A model generated the notes under the pieces. It was not told the DNA's origin. It worked only from the letters and a program-made list of their open reading frames with translations, and did no database searches. From Paenibacillus sp. FSL K6-1096 (GTDB taxonomy: Bacteria > Bacillota > Bacilli > Paenibacillales > Paenibacillaceae), in assembly GCF_037977055.1 (NCBI RefSeq), contig NZ_CP150274.1, positions 4,340,001 to 4,404,000 of the forward strand: a DNA stretch of 64,000 nt. The letters are read 5' to 3'. The translations under genes and the position numbers were made by a program. This document shows, piece after piece, positions 34,230 through 43,500 of the stretch (the first letter of the stretch is position 1; the number at the start of each line of letters is the position of its first letter).

Positions 34230-35246
34230 TTAGACGCATTGTAAGCCCTTCAACTCATAAATCTTCTCCAGCGTACGGAGATTCTCCGCCTTCTCGTCCT
34301 CCTCCTCCGCAAGAAGATACCCTTCCACCAGCCTGTATCCGAAGACGAGCAGGATAAACTCATAGATGCAGTGGCCGGCAAGCGGGGCAATTCCGCCCGC
34401 ATACTCCGCGAATCCCTGGTAATAAGCAGGGACACAGCGCTGGTAGTATTCGGCCATATGATCCAGATCCACCTCATCTGCAATCAGGCTGGCGATATCC
34501 TCGCCGAGGTAGCCCCAGCCCGAAGTATCCCAGTCGATCAGCGCGATGTTCCCGCGATCATAGATGATGTTGGTTACCCAGAAGTCCCGGTGGCATAACA
34601 CCAGCGGCAAGCTCTCAATCCGGGCGAAAATGTCATCCGACTGTTCATCAATATCGATGAGCATCTGCCGCACATGCTGCGGGAACTCACAGTCCTCCGA
34701 GCGGATATAGTCGTACACAACCGGCCATGACCGGTAATGCAGATATGTGTTCTTCATCAGATCCGCATGACTCAGATTAGTCAGGCTCTTCAGCACCTCC
34801 GGCTGCTCTGCGTACAATTTTCCTTGATAGCGCCCCAGCTCCAGCGCAGTCTGTTCGTACATATCAACCGTCAGCTTCAAGCCGGATATGCCGTCGATAT
34901 ATTCCAGCCACAGCTGGTACTCATTCTCTTCCTCATTCATCTTGGCGAGATAACACACCGGCCAGCGGAAGGCATCATTGAAGGTCATACCCAGCTCAGA
35001 AGCGTAAAGATCATATTCCCGCCGCCATGAATCCGGGTCATTGTAACGCTCCCATTTCTTTTGAATTTTCAGCACGATGCGGAACGGCAGGCTCTCCCCG
35101 GCAGCACTTGCAGCGGTTCCAGTGAGCAATTGGACATCCCCCACAGTTCCGCCGTGTAATTGTAGCGTTTCGTAATCCGCAGAGGTAATCGTTGTATTAA
35201 AAAGCTGAGATAGAGCAATATATAAAGCATCTTGGTTTATGTTCAT
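34230..35246 (-). CDS. Phosphotransferase of the APH/choline-kinase fold
   Basis: A 338-residue protein-kinase-like small-molecule kinase. LVLCHRDFWVTNII contains the catalytic Asp and Asn, and IALIDWDTSGWG the metal-binding Asp. Relatives phosphorylate aminoglycosides, choline, homoserine or sugars; nothing here decides between them. Its ATG overlaps the stop of rsgA (ATGA), so the two are translated from one message. Confidence 0.85.
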   Translation of the reverse strand: MNINQDALYIALSQLFNTTITSADYETLQLHGGTVGDVQLLTGTAASAAGESLPFRIVLKIQKKWERYNDPDSWRREYDLYASELGMTFNDAFRWPVCYLAKMNEEENEYQLWLEYIDGISGLKLTVDMYEQTALELGRYQGKLYAEQPEVLKSLTNLSHADLMKNTYLHYRSWPVVYDYIRSEDCEFPQHVRQMLIDIDEQSDDIFARIESLPLVLCHRDFWVTNIIYDRGNIALIDWDTSGWGYLGEDIASLIADEVDLDHMAEYYQRCVPAYYQGFAEYAGGIAPLAGHCIYEFILLVFGYRLVEGYLLAEEEDEKAENLRTLEKIYELKGLQCV

Positions 35247-36316
35247 TTGTATCGGCCTCCGTTTTTCTTCATTTGCTTGCGCTGCATTGCAGCGGACTGA
35301 TTCCGGGCATCCTTGTCCCTGAGATAGTGTGTTCTGTTCTGAACGAATTGGTTCTCCTGCTGCTGGGCCGTGTAGCTCTCCCAGCGTTCATGCGTCAGGG
35401 AACCATCTGCAAGGGCAGCAAGCACCGCACAACCCGGCTCGGATTCATGGCGGCAATCGCTGAACCGGCATCCATTGAACAAGTCTTCCACATCGGTGAA
35501 GCCGGCGCGGATGCCTTCCTCGGCGTCAAACAGCCCCAGCTCACGCATCCCGGGCGTATCAATGACCATGGCGCCGGAAGGGAGCATGAACAACTGGCGG
35601 TGTGTGGTGGTATGACGCCCCCGGCTGTCGTCCTCGCGGATCGACTGGACCTTCATGACATCCTGCTGCATTAAAGCGTTGAGCAGAGAGGATTTGCCGA
35701 TCCCGGACATGCCGAGGAAGACCACGGTCTTGCCCGGCAGCAGGTAGGGGGCCAGCTCATCTAATCCCAGGCCGGCATGACTGCTGATTGCGTGTACCGG
35801 AACATCCGGGATGCTGCGCATGACCACTGCAAGCTGCTGATGATAATCAGGGGCGAGATCCGCTTTGGTCAGAATGATGACCGGCTGGCCGCCGCTCTGT
35901 CTGGCCTGGGTCAAATAACGCATCATGCGGTTGACATTGAAGTCCTTGTTCAGGGAAGACAGAATAAATACATAGTCGAAATTGGCGGCTACGACCTGTT
36001 CCAGAACCGTTCGGGTATATTCTGCTGCATGGCCGGAATAATTCGCACGCGAGAACTTGGAGCGGCGGGGGAGAAGCGCTGTAATGAGCGAATCCCCGCC
36101 GTCGTTCGGACGCAGCAGGACGAAATCACCCACGCACGGGAAGTCCCCGCGGGCTTCCGCACTGTGATAGAACGTGCCTTTGAGTACAGCGGTCAACTCA
36201 CCCTGCTCAGTAATAACGGTGAAGCGCTCCCGTCGGAGCTCCGTAATTCTGCCGGGGACCAGCCCGGCAGTAACTTCCTCTATTTCGGTGTAGCCATAGG
36301 TTGTAAGATTAATCAT
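35243..36316 (-). CDS. rsgA: Small-ribosomal-subunit-dependent GTPase A
   Basis: A 357-residue circularly permuted GTPase acting late in 30S assembly. An N-terminal OB fold (GRITELRRERFTVIT) is followed by the G domain in permuted order (LTKAD, GMSGIGKSSLLNAL, DTPGMRELG) and the zinc knuckle (CRFSDCRHESEPGC). The tail is basic. The sequence is somewhat longer than the standard YloQ/RsgA, and it is paired with a kinase rather than with the usual prpC-prkC genes. It may therefore be a second copy; the genome outside the window would tell. Confidence 0.92.
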   Translation of the reverse strand: MINLTTYGYTEIEEVTAGLVPGRITELRRERFTVITEQGELTAVLKGTFYHSAEARGDFPCVGDFVLLRPNDGGDSLITALLPRRSKFSRANYSGHAAEYTRTVLEQVVAANFDYVFILSSLNKDFNVNRMMRYLTQARQSGGQPVIILTKADLAPDYHQQLAVVMRSIPDVPVHAISSHAGLGLDELAPYLLPGKTVVFLGMSGIGKSSLLNALMQQDVMKVQSIREDDSRGRHTTTHRQLFMLPSGAMVIDTPGMRELGLFDAEEGIRAGFTDVEDLFNGCRFSDCRHESEPGCAVLAALADGSLTHERWESYTAQQQENQFVQNRTHYLRDKDARNQSAAMQRKQMKKNGGRYK

Positions 36317-36360
36317 GTTTTTGGGCTTTAGCTCCTTATCCTGTTGTTTGTGGACGCAAA

Positions 36361-36442
36361 AATGCCGCGGAGCAGCAGCCTCAAATAGAAGCTACTGTTC
36401 AACGGCATTAAGACGCAAAAAAGATACGACCTTCATCGTATC
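36361..36442 (-). terminator. Two tandem minus-strand terminator-like hairpins upstream of rsgA
   Basis: Read on the minus strand, GATACGA-TGAAGG-TCGTATC is followed by TTTTTT and GCGTC (36442-36413). A second arm pair, AATGCCG / CGGCATTTTT, again ends in GCGTC (36409-36356). They lie 45-125 nt before the rsgA start and point toward it. They would end an upstream minus-strand transcript or attenuate rsgA. The rest of 36317-36740 shows no gene I can support. Confidence 0.55.
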
Positions 36443-36749
36443 CCGTAAACAGCAATATTCACGAAAGGTTACTTGGGATGGCATACCAAATAATACAGGC
36501 ATAATGCCCGTAAATCAGAGGTATACCCGCTATTCAGTTGTTAGACTGAAACCACCATATAAGTAGTAGCCAATTAGAACATCCCCTTTCGTATAAGGAA
36601 CTCATAAGAAATTTGTCTGCTCACCGCAGAACTACTACAGGTTAACATATCTTTGAAGCCGAGTCTATGCCTATTTTTCCAGACTTCTCCTTAGTTTCCT
36701 GTTGGAGAGCTGAAGCGGCAATATTATATTTGATGAAAATGTTAAAATT

Positions 36750-36785
36750 ACGAACATTAATCTATTGCCGCTGAATAATGTTCGT
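36750..36785. promoter_or_regulatory. PurR operator (inverted PurBox pair)
   Basis: ACGAACATTA (36750-36759) and TAATGTTCGT (36776-36785) are perfect inverted copies 16 bp apart with the CGAAC core of Bacillus PurBoxes. They lie just upstream of the pbuG promoter, as in Bacillus purine genes. Confidence 0.85.
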
Positions 36786-36793
36786 ATTTATCA

Positions 36794-36823
36794 TTGACAA
36801 GCGATGTCATCTCCACCTAAAAT
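36794..36823 (+). promoter_or_regulatory. Sigma-A promoter of pbuG
   Basis: TTGACA (36794-36799) and TAAAAT (36818-36823), spacer 18 bp. The start is expected near 36830, before the riboswitch. Confidence 0.75.
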
Positions 36824-36844
36824 GATAAAGCGCTACAGCAAATA

Positions 36845-36915
36845 TATATTCGTATAATTCCGGGAATGGGCCCGGAAGTCTCTACGAGGTCACCGTAATG
36901 ACCTGGCTACGATTA
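36845..36915 (+). promoter_or_regulatory. Guanine riboswitch aptamer
   Basis: It matches the purine aptamer: P1 arms TCGTA (36850) and TACGA (36908), then the core segments GTATAATTCCGGG, AAGTCTCTACGAGG, CACCGTAA and GACCTGGCTACGA. The junction base before TACGA is C, the specificity base of guanine/hypoxanthine (not adenine) riboswitches. Confidence 0.95.
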
Positions 36916-36982
36916 AGAAGAGCAGCTTCCTCTGGAATAACCGGCAAATGTCCGGGATTCCAGGCAGCCATCTCTTTTTCGG

Positions 36983-37012
36983 GCCGGTGTCTTCACAGAT
37001 ACCGGCTTTTGT
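36983..37012 (+). terminator. Riboswitch-controlled terminator before pbuG
   Basis: GCCGGTGTCT pairs with AGATACCGGC, followed by TTTTGTG. An alternative hairpin upstream (GGAAT..CCGG / CCGG..ATTCC) could act as the antiterminator. Guanine binding is expected to favour termination. Confidence 0.8.
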
Positions 37013-37054
37013 GTTGCTGTCTGGCACAACATATAACCTTAGGGGGAGAACCAT

Positions 37055-38455
37055 TTGAACCGCTTTTTCAAGCTGAAAGAGAACGGCACCACAGTACGCA
37101 CAGAGATCATGGCCGGGATCACCACGTTTATGGCAATGGCTTATATTCTGTCGGTGAACCCAAGCACCCTGACTGCCTTCGGCCGCATCGATATGGGCTG
37201 GTATTCCGTCTTCCTGGCTACAGCGCTGGCAGCAGGTATTTTCACCATTGCTATGGGGGTATTCATTAACTTCCCGGTCGCTCTGGCGCCTGGTATGGGC
37301 CTTAACGCATATTTCGCCTCTGTAGTCCTGTCCTCTGCGACCACAGAACATCAATTCACCTGGCAGATGGGTCTGACCGCCGTGTTCATCTCCGGGATCG
37401 TCTTCATCCTGTTGACGGTAACCCGGGTCCGGCAGATTCTCCTCACCGCTATTCCGGACAGCCTGAAGCATGCCATTACCGTCGGTATCGGGATGTTCAT
37501 CACCATTATCGGCCTTAAGAACAGCGGGCTGATGACGATCGGCGTTGAAGCCGGAAGCGACATTCCTGCCAATAAATTCACAGATGTCCTGTCCTTTGAA
37601 ACGGTTATTCACATGGGCAGCCTGGAGAACACCAATGTTCAGCTCGTCATTATCGGCTTGCTGCTGATTTCCATTCTGATGGTCCTGCGCGTCCGCGGCG
37701 CGATCCTGTTCGGGATTCTCGGGACTACTGTAGCTGCTATCCTGATGGGCGCTGTTGATTTCAGCTCACTGAGCAATCCGCAGACCCCTTGGATTCCTGA
37801 TTTCACCCAGCTCAACTTCTGGGAATTCGACTGGGAAGGCATTATGCACACCGGTATCGTATCGGCCATCGCTACCTTCACCTTCGTAGAATTGTTTGAC
37901 ACCTTCGGTACACTGGTCGGAACGGCTGAACGCGCCGGTATCATGAAGAACCCGGAAGAAGGCAAGAAGCGGGTTGGTAACGCAATGTTCGTAGATGCAG
38001 TAGCTGTTGCCGGCGGGGCCATGCTGGGTACTTCCACAACTACCGCTTATGTAGAGAGTGCAGCGGGCGTGGCTGAAGGCGGACGTACAGGTCTGACAGC
38101 AGTAACTACAGGGATCTGCTTCCTGCTGGCCCTGTTCCTGGCTCCGGTCATCGCTCTGATTCCGGGTCCTGCAACAGCGGCAGCGCTGATTGTTGTCGGT
38201 GTTCTGATGGCCCAATCCATCCGTGAGATCGACTTCCAGGACATGGTGCTGGCGATTCCGGCCTTCCTGACCTTCGTGATTATGCCGTTCACGTACAATA
38301 TTGCTAACGGTATTTCGTTTGGTATCGTTACTTATGTTATTCTGGCCTGCGTAGCCAATGTTGCGGGCAAGAAGAAATACGATATCCACTGGATGATGTG
38401 GGTGCTGGCGATTCTGATTATTCTGCGTTATGTACTGATCGGCAGCCAGGGCTAA
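37055..38455 (+). CDS. pbuG: Guanine/hypoxanthine permease (NCS2, AzgA-type)
   Basis: A 466-residue purine/proton symporter with about 12-14 membrane segments. Signature stretches are MAGITTFMAMAYILSVNP, ALAPGMGLNAYFA, FVELFDTFGTLVGTA and GTSTTTAYVESAAGVAEGG. The TTG start follows AGGGGGAGA. Control is double: a PurR box pair at the promoter and a guanine riboswitch with terminator in the leader. This agrees with salvage-purine uptake shut off by excess guanine. Confidence 0.96.
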   Translation: MNRFFKLKENGTTVRTEIMAGITTFMAMAYILSVNPSTLTAFGRIDMGWYSVFLATALAAGIFTIAMGVFINFPVALAPGMGLNAYFASVVLSSATTEHQFTWQMGLTAVFISGIVFILLTVTRVRQILLTAIPDSLKHAITVGIGMFITIIGLKNSGLMTIGVEAGSDIPANKFTDVLSFETVIHMGSLENTNVQLVIIGLLLISILMVLRVRGAILFGILGTTVAAILMGAVDFSSLSNPQTPWIPDFTQLNFWEFDWEGIMHTGIVSAIATFTFVELFDTFGTLVGTAERAGIMKNPEEGKKRVGNAMFVDAVAVAGGAMLGTSTTTAYVESAAGVAEGGRTGLTAVTTGICFLLALFLAPVIALIPGPATAAALIVVGVLMAQSIREIDFQDMVLAIPAFLTFVIMPFTYNIANGISFGIVTYVILACVANVAGKKKYDIHWMMWVLAILIILRYVLIGSQG

Positions 38456-38487
38456 GCGCTTCACAGGCAGCCGTGCTCCAATATCTG

Positions 38488-38525
38488 CGGTCCCTTCATG
38501 CGAATGAGGGGGCCGTTTTCTTTTG
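38488..38525 (+). terminator. Intrinsic terminator of pbuG
   Basis: CGGTCCCTTCAT pairs with ATGAGGGGGCCG around GCGA, followed by TTTTCTTTT. Confidence 0.85.
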
Positions 38526-38541
38526 GATTACCGGCCCTTTT

Positions 38542-38573
38542 CTTCAACCAATATTTAGATTATATTGTTGAAG
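38542..38573 (+). promoter_or_regulatory. Hairpin overlapping the RBS of the glycosyltransferase operon
   Basis: CTTCAAC-C-AATAT pairs with ATATT-GTTGAAG, a 12-bp stem with one bulged C. Its 3' arm contains the GAAG that begins the ribosome binding site GAAGAGGTGAT, so folding would hide translation initiation of the first operon gene. Confidence 0.6.
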
Positions 38574-38582
38574 AGGTGATAA

Positions 38583-40586
38583 ATGGTGTCCGGCGTAATC
38601 CATAGAGCTTACAAGTCCTTCCGCAATCACCCCTGGCCGCTGCTGCTGTTCCTGCTGGGGGCACTGGTCCGCATTCTGTACATAACCTCTATTCCGCCGG
38701 GGCTGAACCAGGATGAAGCCTCCATCGGCTATGATGCCTATGCCATTCTTCACTACGGAATAGACCGCAACGGTGTTCATCTGCCTGTTCATCTGATCGC
38801 CTGGGGAAGCGGGCAGAATGCGCTGTATGCATACTTGTCCATACCGTTCATCCTGCTGTTCGGCCTGACCCCGCTGTCTGTGCGGCTGCTCAGTGTGGTG
38901 ATGGGTCTGCTGAGTATGCTCTTCTTCTACCTCATTATGAGAAGGCTGACGGCTTCGCCCGGTGCAGGGACCGCAGCCATGTTCTTCATCGCGGTTAATC
39001 CTTGGCATATTATGATGTCCAGGTGGGCGCTGGAATCAAATCTTTTTCCTACGCTGATCCTGATTGCCCTTTATTTCTTGTTGCGGTCCTTTGGGAATCC
39101 GCGCTGGCATTACGCATTTACCGCCATGCTTGCCCTCTCTCTGTATGCTTATGGAACAGCCTACTTTTTCGTCCCGTTATTTGCACTTGGCACGGCGGTT
39201 CTTCTATTATATAGCAAGGTTCTTAGCGTCCGGACGCTGGCAGGGAATCTTCTCCTGTTTGCGGCAATGGCGTTGCCTATATTACTATTTATTGTAATCA
39301 ACCGTTATTCTATTCAGGAGATAACCACTCCCTTGTTCACCATTCCTAAGCTGACGATGCCGCGCGTAGAGGAGATTTCATCTGTGTTCGGCGGCCATAT
39401 CTGGCAGGCGGCTGCGGATAACCTCAGCGCTTTCGCCAGACTGATGATCAGCGGAAGCGACGGCCTGCCATGGAACTCCATTTCACCTTACGGGTATGCG
39501 TACCCGCTTGCGCTGCCTTTTGCCCTGCTCGGCCTGATTGTTATCCTGCATTCGTGGTGGACAGGGCGGCGGGAGAGAGAAAGTGCTGGCAAGGGAGTTC
39601 TGCTGCTCTGGTTCCTGCTCGCTGTGCTGTTGGCGGGGATTACCACGGTGAATATTAACCGGATTAATATTATTTTCTACCCGCTGATGATGCTGGTAAG
39701 CACCGGCTTCGTCTGGATCATCCGCAAAATGAAGTGGGCGGGGATTCTCTCGGCAGCTGTGTTTGGAGTGATGTTCATCATGTTCACCAATAGCTATTTC
39801 CGCGAATTCCCGGAGCGGATTGCTCCGGCCTTCTACGATTCCTTCGGGGAGGCGGTGCAGTATGCTTCAGAACACAGCAGCGGAGAGGTCTATCTTACGA
39901 ATCAGGTGAATATGCCCTATATTTATGTGCTGTTCTATGAGCAGGTCAATCCGCATGATTTCCAGAAATCCGTAGTCTACGCCAATCCGGGAGAAGCGTT
40001 CCAGCGGGTCTCCTCCTTTGGCAGATACCGGTTCGAAGATGTGGGGACCGTGCCTGCTGGTGCCGCATTCGTCTATGCGAACGATGCAGCGCCTCCGGCG
40101 GCTGAGACGGAGTATACGGTGAAGCGCTTCTCAGGCTACAGTGTAATGCTTACGAAGGCGGGGGCGGACGGACCTCCTTCTACATCTAAGACAGCTATTG
40201 CTGAATTGCTGGATGGGGGCTTTGAAGAAGGGGGCCTCGGCTGGACATTCTCTGCGGGAACGGGAGTGGCAGTCAATAAGCCCTATGCCGGCAGCAAGCT
40301 GGCGTATCTGGACCCGGGAACAAGCGCCAGCGTGTCGCAGATATTCACTGTACCCGCTGCTGGTGAGTACAGGCTGTCCGTGATGGCTAGCAGCGGGGGC
40401 AGCGGCGGAAGAGTCGGCATCCGGGCAGCGGGCACTATTCTGGCTGAGGCCGGGCTGCCCGCTGCAGAAGACTATCAGCAGGTCCTGCTTCCTGCAGTTA
40501 CACTTGAGCAGGGGGCACAGGCAGAAGTATACATAACCGGCGGTAATGGCTGGATTAACATTGATGAGGTGAGGGTAGAACGATGA
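38583..40586 (+). CDS. GT-C membrane glycosyltransferase (GT39/ArnT-like) with C-terminal binding module
   Basis: 667 residues. About eleven membrane segments are preceded by an extracytoplasmic loop GLNQDEASIGYDAYAI, whose Asp-Glu pair is the catalytic site of GT-C enzymes using polyprenyl-phosphate sugars. After the last segment comes ~220 residues outside the membrane, ending in a carbohydrate-binding-like sandwich (GGFEEGGLGWTFSAG...; WINIDEVRVER). The start follows GAGGTGAT. It leads an operon with the next gene overlapping by 4 bases. The acceptor, protein or wall polymer, is unknown. Confidence 0.85.
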   Translation: MVSGVIHRAYKSFRNHPWPLLLFLLGALVRILYITSIPPGLNQDEASIGYDAYAILHYGIDRNGVHLPVHLIAWGSGQNALYAYLSIPFILLFGLTPLSVRLLSVVMGLLSMLFFYLIMRRLTASPGAGTAAMFFIAVNPWHIMMSRWALESNLFPTLILIALYFLLRSFGNPRWHYAFTAMLALSLYAYGTAYFFVPLFALGTAVLLLYSKVLSVRTLAGNLLLFAAMALPILLFIVINRYSIQEITTPLFTIPKLTMPRVEEISSVFGGHIWQAAADNLSAFARLMISGSDGLPWNSISPYGYAYPLALPFALLGLIVILHSWWTGRRERESAGKGVLLLWFLLAVLLAGITTVNINRINIIFYPLMMLVSTGFVWIIRKMKWAGILSAAVFGVMFIMFTNSYFREFPERIAPAFYDSFGEAVQYASEHSSGEVYLTNQVNMPYIYVLFYEQVNPHDFQKSVVYANPGEAFQRVSSFGRYRFEDVGTVPAGAAFVYANDAAPPAAETEYTVKRFSGYSVMLTKAGADGPPSTSKTAIAELLDGGFEEGGLGWTFSAGTGVAVNKPYAGSKLAYLDPGTSASVSQIFTVPAAGEYRLSVMASSGGSGGRVGIRAAGTILAEAGLPAAEDYQQVLLPAVTLEQGAQAEVYITGGNGWINIDEVRVER

Positions 40587-43500
40587 CCAGAAATGTACGT
40601 GCAGCGGCAACCGTTATACTAATGCTCTTATTATTCATTCTTCCTGCAGCAAGCATCCATGCCGAAGGGAACCTTCTGCAGAATCCGGGCTTTGAGGAAG
40701 GGGAGGACGGTGCTCCTGCGGGTTGGACCCAGGACAGATGGGTCTCCGGGGATGCCGCAGGCCTGATGTCCATCCAGTCCGAGGAAGTGCATTCCGGCAG
40801 CAAGGCGGCGGTCATTGAGAATCTGGAGCCCAATCACCTGAAGTGGGTCCAGACCGTTACCGTTGAGCCGGAGAGCTATTACAGAATCTCTGGCTATGTC
40901 AAAATCGCCAGCACAGCCGGAGAAGGTCTCGGGGCGAATATTTTCCCTGTGGGTATTGGCGGCGGTTATCCCGCTACCAGCGATACCGGCGGGGACTGGC
41001 AGTACCTGGAGTTCATCGGCCAGACCGGCAAGCAGCAGACCGAGGTCGGAATCGGTGCTGCATTGGGCGGCTACGCCAATCTGATCCAGGGTAAGGCGTA
41101 TTTTGACGATCTGTCTGTAGAGAAGCTGGATACCGTCCCGGAGGGAAGTAATATTATCTCGCTGGACAGCGGAGCGCAGGCTGCCGGCGGAGACGGGGGC
41201 AACGGGGACAAGCCGGCGGAGGTGCCGCATAAGGTATCCCCGGCCAAGCTGCTGCTGATTTCCGGCGTGTTCTGCTGCTTTTTTGCTTTTCTATACCGCA
41301 GAGCCTTCCGCAGTGAACGTCTGCTGAAGCAGGAGGCGGTCATCTATACACGCTGGCTGTATGTTCTGTTCGGTGCTGCGTTGATCCTGCGGATCTGGAT
41401 CGGCCTGACTGCGCAGGGCTATAAGAATGATATGAACACCTTCATGGCCTGGGGGCAGCGCCTGACGGACCTCGGTCCGGGCAAATTCTATGAAGAAGGT
41501 TATTTCGCCGACTACCCGCCGGGCTACCTGTACATTCTCTATCTGCTCAGTATGCTTCGCGGATTATTCGGCTTCGCCAACGGGTCAGGTGCAGAGACCG
41601 TGCTGTTCAAGCTGCCCGCGATTCTCTCGGATCTTGTGCTGGGCTGGATCATCTACCGCAGCGCACGCGCCAAAATCGGCTCCGGCCTGGCCATCGGTCT
41701 GATGATGCTGTTCCTGTTCAACCCGGCCGTGCTGATGGATTCGGCAGCCTGGGGCCAGGCGGATTCCTTCTTCCTGATCTTCCTGCTGCTGAGTATTATG
41801 GGCATTGCTGACGGTGCTTTTGTCCGGGCCGCTGTGCTGTTTGCCATCGCTACCCTGATCAAGCCGCAGGCGCTGATCTTCACGCCGGTGCTGCTGTTTG
41901 CCTACTATCATCACCGGGCCTGGAAGCAGCTCGCGCTGGGTGCGCTGTACGGACTGGGGAGCTTCATTCTCCTCGCCGCCCCTTTCTTCTGGAATAACGG
42001 CGGTCTTGCAGGACTCATTAATCTGTACAAAAGCACCCTGACCTCCTATCCCTATTCGACCGTTAACGCCTTCAACCTGTACGCCTTGACCGATCCGATG
42101 TGGTCGGCACTGGATGTGACCTGGCTGGGGATACCGTACCGGATCTGGGGCTTTATTGCCATTCTGGCGGCAGTGGCGCTGGCAGCATATTACTCCTTCA
42201 ACACAAAGGACCGCAAGAACCTGTCCAAATCCTATTTTATCGGGATGGTACTGATCACTATTGTCTTTGTATTCGGGACCAAAATGCATGAGCGCTACCT
42301 GTACCCGGTACTGCTCCTGTCCCTGTTCGCCTTCATTGAGAGCCGGGACCGGCGGTTCCTGACCCTGTTCCTCGGGTTCTCGTTGACGCAATATATCAAC
42401 GTTGGCTATACCCTGGCCTTCCTGAATACCGGCGGCAACCCGCCGTCAGACGGAATCGTGCTGGTTACAGCGCTGATTACCATTATTCTTGCATTATATA
42501 TGCTGTATGTGGGGTACGATGTATATATCCGCCAATCCGCCAAGCTTCTGCCTGAGCCTGTTACACCTAAGGAGGCTTATGATGGGGATGTGCAGCTTGC
42601 TGAGGGGCTGAAGCCGTTAGCTGCTGCGGAGCGGCGTTCCCCGCTGAAGCTCCAGCGCAAAGACTGGATCTGGATGCTGGCGATTACCGTGCTCTACGGG
42701 GCGTTGGCGCTCTATCATCTGGGAGACCGTCAGGCGCCGGAGACGTTATGGGAGCCTGCCGCCAGCGGTGAGAGCTTCTATGTGGATCTGGGCCAGACCC
42801 GGCAACTGGAGAAGGTGAATGTCTTCGGCGGGGTGGGCACCGGCAAATTTCAGCTGGAATTCAGCCAGACCCCTGATAATTGGAGTAATCCGCTGGATGT
42901 GAACGAGGATGTCGGCAATGTTTTCATCTGGAAAAGCCAGCCGCTTAACGTGTCGGCAAGATACGTCAAGCTTACTGTGACTTCTCCGGGCTTCACGCTG
43001 AATGAGATGGCGTTCTATGAGCAGGGTGCGCCGGAGGCTCCGCTTGCTGTAGCCGGCGTTACACCGGATGGCGGAGCCGCTGCCAAAAGAGGGGCGCCGG
43101 CCAATCTGTTCGACGAGCAGGCCTTAATCCCGGCTCATTCAAATTTCATGAACAGCACGTATTTTGATGAAATCTATCATGCGCGGACGGCTTATGAGCA
43201 CTACCACGGCATTGTTCCTTATGAGAATACGCATCCGCCGCTCGGCAAGCTGCTGATCGGGATAGGCATGGAGCTGTTCGGCGTCAATCCGTTCGGCTGG
43301 CGGATCATCGGCACGCTGTTCGGCATCGCGATGCTGCCGCTGATCTATATCATGGCGATGCGGCTGTTCCGCAGAACAACCTATGCGGCCCTAGCCTCCG
43401 GACTGTTCGCCCTGGACTTCATGCATTTCACCCAGACGCGGATCTCCACCATCGATGTATACGGCGTATTCTTCATCATGCTGATGTTCTATTTCATGCA

